54,488 nucleotides of DNA from Branchiostoma floridae (Eukaryota; Chordata; Leptocardii; Amphioxiformes; Branchiostomatidae), in the NCBI RefSeq assembly GCF_000003815.2, contig NC_049980.1:32029779-32084266 (forward strand), in the 5' to 3' direction. The notes below the pieces were generated by a model that was given only the letters and a program-made list of their open reading frames with translations, did no database searches and had not been told where the DNA came from. Of the stretch, positions 36,601-42,600 are shown in pieces. How positions within the stretch are numbered: position 1 is the stretch's first letter; each line of letters opens with the position of its first letter. The translations under genes were made by a program, and so were the position numbers.

Positions 36601-39600
36601 ATAGCTTTAACATCGGTAACGGTGTCTCCCAGGGATACGTATACGTATGTTGCAGACCTTACCGGGAAGCTAAACTCTGCCAATGTTGGCTGCTTTCTTG
36701 GTAAGGTCTCCGTAAATCATTTATTGTATGCTGACGATATGTGCTTGATTTGCCCCTCTGTAAAGGCCCTGCAGAAATTGATCAATGTTTGCGAGATCTT
36801 TGGTCTTGCAAACGACATGACGTTTTGTGACAAGAAAACTAATTGTATGTACTGTCCCTGCCAGCGTATCCGTTTTGTGACTCGCTTCCTGGCGTCTGAG
36901 AACGACATTATAAGAGTTCTATCTGATTCCAATGTTATTACTACAAGTATGTTCTGGAAGAGCTACTGTCAAGTACACAGACCACGTGCACAAGTTACAG
37001 TGTAAATCCTGCCTTTTGATTTTATGTACTGGATTATTGCTCTTTTAACTGTATCGTCTAATTGTTTGTCCTTATGGGCCTTGGTGCCTGACAATAAACT
37101 ATTGAGAGATATAAACGAGGCTACATACAGATACAGAAATACAAAATATTATCGATAGCAATATAAGAGTTAAAAAATGGAGATATAGTTTTTAGTGTGT
37201 CTGTCTGACGGTGTGTCTGTGTGTTTGTGCTTTAGGATTTTTGTAGTCAGCATAACTCAAGAACCTCCGGATGGATTACAATGATACTTGGTATGTGGGT
37301 AGGTGTTGGAAAAACAAAGGTTAAGGTCGATTTTGGGCCCCCTGGTATGTGATATTGATACTGCAGCAGAACTCCTGTTTTTACATTTTGACCTGGACGT
37401 GCTATGGTCTTGATCTTTAGGTGACATATAGCTTGAACATTGAACAGACAATGTGTAACAAACCCAAGTGTCATTGCGCATGCTCTGTCTCCAATATCTA
37501 CAGAGTCGTCATCTTTAACCGCCAGGATTGTTGCCCTGAACGACTCAACCCCTTCAACATCCACATCGGGGATTCCGACCAGGTAACCACGAACCCACAG
37601 TGTGGAGGTGATCATCGAATCGCCCTGAACCAGCCGACCATTTCCGTCTCCTGTCAGGGAATGTGGGGACGCTATGTGAGCGTCCGTGCTCCTGGATCCT
37701 ACCGAATACTCAGCCTGTGCGAAGTCCAAGTATTCCCCGCCGCTGGTAGGTTTTTTAATACTACATTAAGTTTACATGTTTATGGCGCAATTTTTATGCC
37801 CTCTACATGTAGCAGGTTGCTCTGGTTTCTTCTGTGAGCTATGTGTATATATAAGCTATTACAATTTCCGTGTCAAGATATTTTGACACGGACATTGTCA
37901 ATGAGTACAAAGGAACGTAATCGGAGTAAGGAATAATCGTGACCTACACAAGGACCCTGTCGCCTACCCGAACGACGTTTTTTTGCGTTATTTGCGGCAT
38001 CGTAAACAAATTACCGGGCGGTTATCAAAAGGTACATTTTAAGACGTAATTTTGCCACGATGTATGGGCTGATATGTTGCTAATGATGGTGATAATGCAG
38101 ACCTTTATCTGTTTCACTGAAGCAATTGTAAAGATATTCTGGTCAGTTTGGGGACTCAAAGCAAGTGGAGGCGGGCAGGTGCTGACAACGATGTTGGTGT
38201 CCTTGATTTGCCCTTCAATGGACCCACCGATAGCAAACCTGTCTTGGTTTAGCTACCGTCTATGCGCGCCACCATTTTGTTTCCCAAGGGAGCGGCGTAT
38301 GAGAAAGGATGTCGCGATTTTGATGTGTTGATTTTGATGTGGAATTTCATGAGCGTGTTGTTGCGTCTTGTTGGAAATAAAGGGACGATAGCGACAACGA
38401 ATACTGTTTAGTCTGTTTATCGTGAGATGGTAGTTTTGTATGTGATTTGATGTGTTAAGTTTGAGCGTGTTGTTGCGGTCTTGGTTTTCTGTGCTTTCGA
38501 CTTTCTTGTTTCGAAAGAGACGGCATAACGATTCTGCACTCTCAGCATGAAAGTTGGTAAATGACATTATTAAAAAAATTCGGCGACTTCATACCTCCAT
38601 GAAATATTTAGAGCTTTTGTGAATCTTATCCAAATGACTTATACATTTACATGATTTATGCATGGTGATGTTCATCATTGACTAACGTACACATGTCACA
38701 AGTATATGTACATATACACAAGTATAAAATTCCCATCATTAAATCATTAAGCAGTTTTGCAATTTTTGCGTATATTATGCAAATCAGTTCCTCATTTACA
38801 TATTTGGTATCTGCTTATGTTCCACCTATCGTAATTCACATGTGTTAAATTTTTTGAAATCCAGTTATTGAAAGCAATGGATTATACAATTTCCTCGTTA
38901 ATTATGCAAATTAAGTCCTCATTTGCATAACATGTATATCATTATGAACATCTTTGCCTAAGCTACCCACATGCCTACAATGATGTCAATCTTACGTTCT
39001 TTTCTGCAGTTATCCTCTTTGGAATGTCTTGACAAAAAAGCCCCTGCAGTTCCAAAATTAAATGTTAGGAGGCTGCATCTCGCCCCACTATGTCATGACT
39101 CATGACGCTAGAATCTATCTTCCACTCAAATGTCAAGACCATATTATATCCTGGACAAGAGATACATTGAAAAACTGCTATGATAGAATATCTCATTTAT
39201 TATGCAAATCTAATCCTATTTTGCATCATCATTATTTCATATTGTACAACATTGTGTAAGGTACCTACATACCAAAAATCATGATAATCCGTTGTTCCCT
39301 TTTTGAGTTATCCTCTTAAGAGGTTTTTGACCCAAATGCCCCTGCTATCCCAAAACTAGTCGCTAGGGGCCCAAACTTATGTCCCTTCCTCCTGAGCACA
39401 AGAGCTATCTTACACCGCTAGATCGTGACCATAGCTTGTTCAGAACACGAGATAGCGAAACCGGAATTAGCGCTGCAGTGCCAAGAGCATCCAATCATTT
39501 CCAGCTTTCATCACACCCCACCATCACACCAAGTATGAAACCAATCCACCCAGTTCTTGAATTATCTTGTTCACAAATAGACGCACCCACAAACGCTAGT

Positions 39601-42600
39601 GAAAATGGATTACAATTGAAATATGAAATATCCTAATTAATTATGTACATTAAGTTCCATTTGCATAACATGTATATTAATTATCATTCATTGTGTACAT
39701 TTTTGTCTAAGCTATCTGCATATTCAAAATGATGGAAATCCGCCGTTCCTTTCTCCAGTTATCCTCCTTGGAATGTCTTGACAAAAACCCCCCTGCTGTC
39801 CTGCAACTCCAAAATTGATTGTTAGGGGGCTAAAACCTGCCCCACTTTGTCATGACGCTGAAGCTATCTGCCACCCAAATGTCAAGACCATATCGTATCT
39901 GGGACAAGAGATACATTGAAAAAACTGCTATAATAGAATATTATCATTAATTATGCAAATATACTCCAATTTCGCGTAATAGACCCGAATAGACCCGTCT
40001 ACTACAGCTTTCGGTATGTGACGTTGGGTTCACGTGACTGCAGTAGCGGGTCGTCTTTGACAGATAATCGCCCCCCTTCTTCGTTTTGTGTTGGACGTGT
40101 GTATACAGCGTTTTTCACTACTTCTTCACCCTGTTCCCCAGGTGCGTGGCTGACATGGGACCCCTCATGGGTGGTGGGCTCGGCCGGAACACCGGCGGTC
40201 GGCAACGGGGTCACATATGATGCCGCAAAAGCCTTGGATGGGGACGCTGGAACCCACTGGAACCCGATGGGAACCCCTCAGCACTACAACAACTGGTACA
40301 TCGTACTGGACCTCACGGCACCCCAAACTCTGACCCGTATCGCAGTCAACAACTACGGAGACACTGTCCATGACATCGCAGCCTTCACGTTGCACAAGTC
40401 TCAGGTTGGGAGTCCGTACAACTGGGAGGGCGTCGTGTCCGTTTCTACCGTGCAGGGAGGGACGGACCGGCGGCAGGAGGTCGGCGGGTTCCAGGGAACA
40501 GCTCGGTTTTGGATGTTCGTGATCACTCGGACCTTCTCGGGCTGGCAGCCATGGCTCACAGAGCTGGACCTCTACGGATTACCAGGTAGGAAAAGAAAAA
40601 AAAATCAGCCTTGTTTTGTAAGCTATAGAAATATCAATACAAGGAAGGTTCAAATTAAATAGTTGTGAAAGGTTAACATTGCTTTGGCTTCTAGAGAGAC
40701 TTGACCATTGGATGGGGGTGGTTGTTGGGTAATGTTGGGATGGGAGAAAGGATTAGAAAAGGATTACGAGGCTTATAAGTCATACCTCCTGTCCACTAGG
40801 ACGGCGCTGCAATGTTCCGTCTCGAAAACGGTCGTCGCCATATCGCTGACTGCTCGATACTATATCCGAGCGCTTCATGGCTTTTTGTGAGCTGACAAGT
40901 TCGCAAGATACAAAAACACCGGGTTTACGAGGGGATAAGTTTATCAATAAACAGACGAGACCTGGGCAAGAGTGGATCCACAGAGTTGGTGCCCCATATT
41001 AGGCTTAGGTCACATTTCCGAAACGGAGCCCGGCCGGGATGTTTTAAGAAACGAAAAATTAAAATGTATACCTAGAAATATACACACAATGCCCATGAAT
41101 TTTATTTTGACATATTGTGTATTTTGATGTCTTTTATATCATTCTTTTCGTTCCCGAAAGCTGCCCGGCAGGGCACCGGATTTAAAAATGTGACCTAAGC
41201 CTAAGTCTGCACTTTAATCTTTTTCCACACGTTTCCCCAACACTAGACCATTGGTGGTATGTGGACTTAGACCGACAGTGGGCCATCGACAGGGTGACTG
41301 TTGTCAAACCAGTTTCTGTCGACCTCAACCCATTCTTCATTCACATCGGCGACGACGGGCAGAACGTGTCAGCCAACCCTCAATGCGGACAGAACCACAG
41401 CATCGCCGCCAGCCAGTCGGAGGTGACCATTTCGTGCGGAGGCATGCGGGGGCGGTATGTGGGCATCCGTCTGACCCAGCTGGGAGAGCCGCGGCGTCTG
41501 GAGTTCAGCGAACTCGAGGTTTATCCCGTCTCAGACGAAGGTAATAAGCCCGTTCACACTTCCGAGTACGCATGTGCAGCGACAAACATTGTGTAATAAA
41601 TATGTCAAAGATGAACGCTACTCGACCTCTTTCTCGATCTGTATAACAATGTCCAGAGGTGTTTTGTTTATGTCTCAGGGGCGTTCAACTTTGACATATT
41701 ACCCACAATCCATGTCGCCACGCATGCGAACTCGATAGTTTGAACGAGCATATGCTGGTAAACATTATTACAAGATAGCCTAGAGCAATGTAAAATAATG
41801 GAATGAAAGGAAAATGAATCATTGAGGATCTCCCCTTCCAAGTTACATATACTGTGAGGAAGTCCTATTCTTTGTCATAATTTCCTCATTGATTATGCAA
41901 ATAAAATCTACATTTACAACATATACCTAATTTGTAACTAACTAACTAATATATTTTGACCTTCAAGTATGAACCTTCCATCATTTACCATGTAAGAATT
42001 ATAGCATTTTCCAATGTATGATGCAGCCTCTTGTTTGCATAATTGGTATCTACTAGACAAATATAAGCTTAGAATATATTAGATTCTTATTTCATTGGAA
42101 AAAAATACTATATCAGTTTTACCAAATCAACTAATAGTACCATTATATTTTTTTACAGCCAACATTGGGGGAATAAACGTTGCAGCCCTGTCCAGTGGTG
42201 GCCAGTGTGTGGACGCATCAGAAAACGTCACTACCTGCGGCGGCATCATCGACGGTCAGCTGACACCGAGACCAGGGCAGCTCGGCTGGCTGAGTTCGCA
42301 GGGCGTTGGCTCGTGGGTTCAGCTGAAGTTTGATGGGTACTACTTCATCAACCGGGCTAAGATCGCACAGTCTACATGGGTCACAGGTCAAATCAGGACA
42401 ATCAGACTGACGTTTAATGACGGGTCCTATCAAGACGTGAGTGCCTTATATTAGACCTTGAAATGATAATAAGTTTATTGAAAATTCGAGGGGTAATTGC
42501 AAGTAGCACGAAAGGGGACGGACAAATAGTGTTGAACAATATAGCATGTGTCTACTCTAATATAAAAGCTAACTCTAAATGCTGGGTTGTTGGTTTCGAC

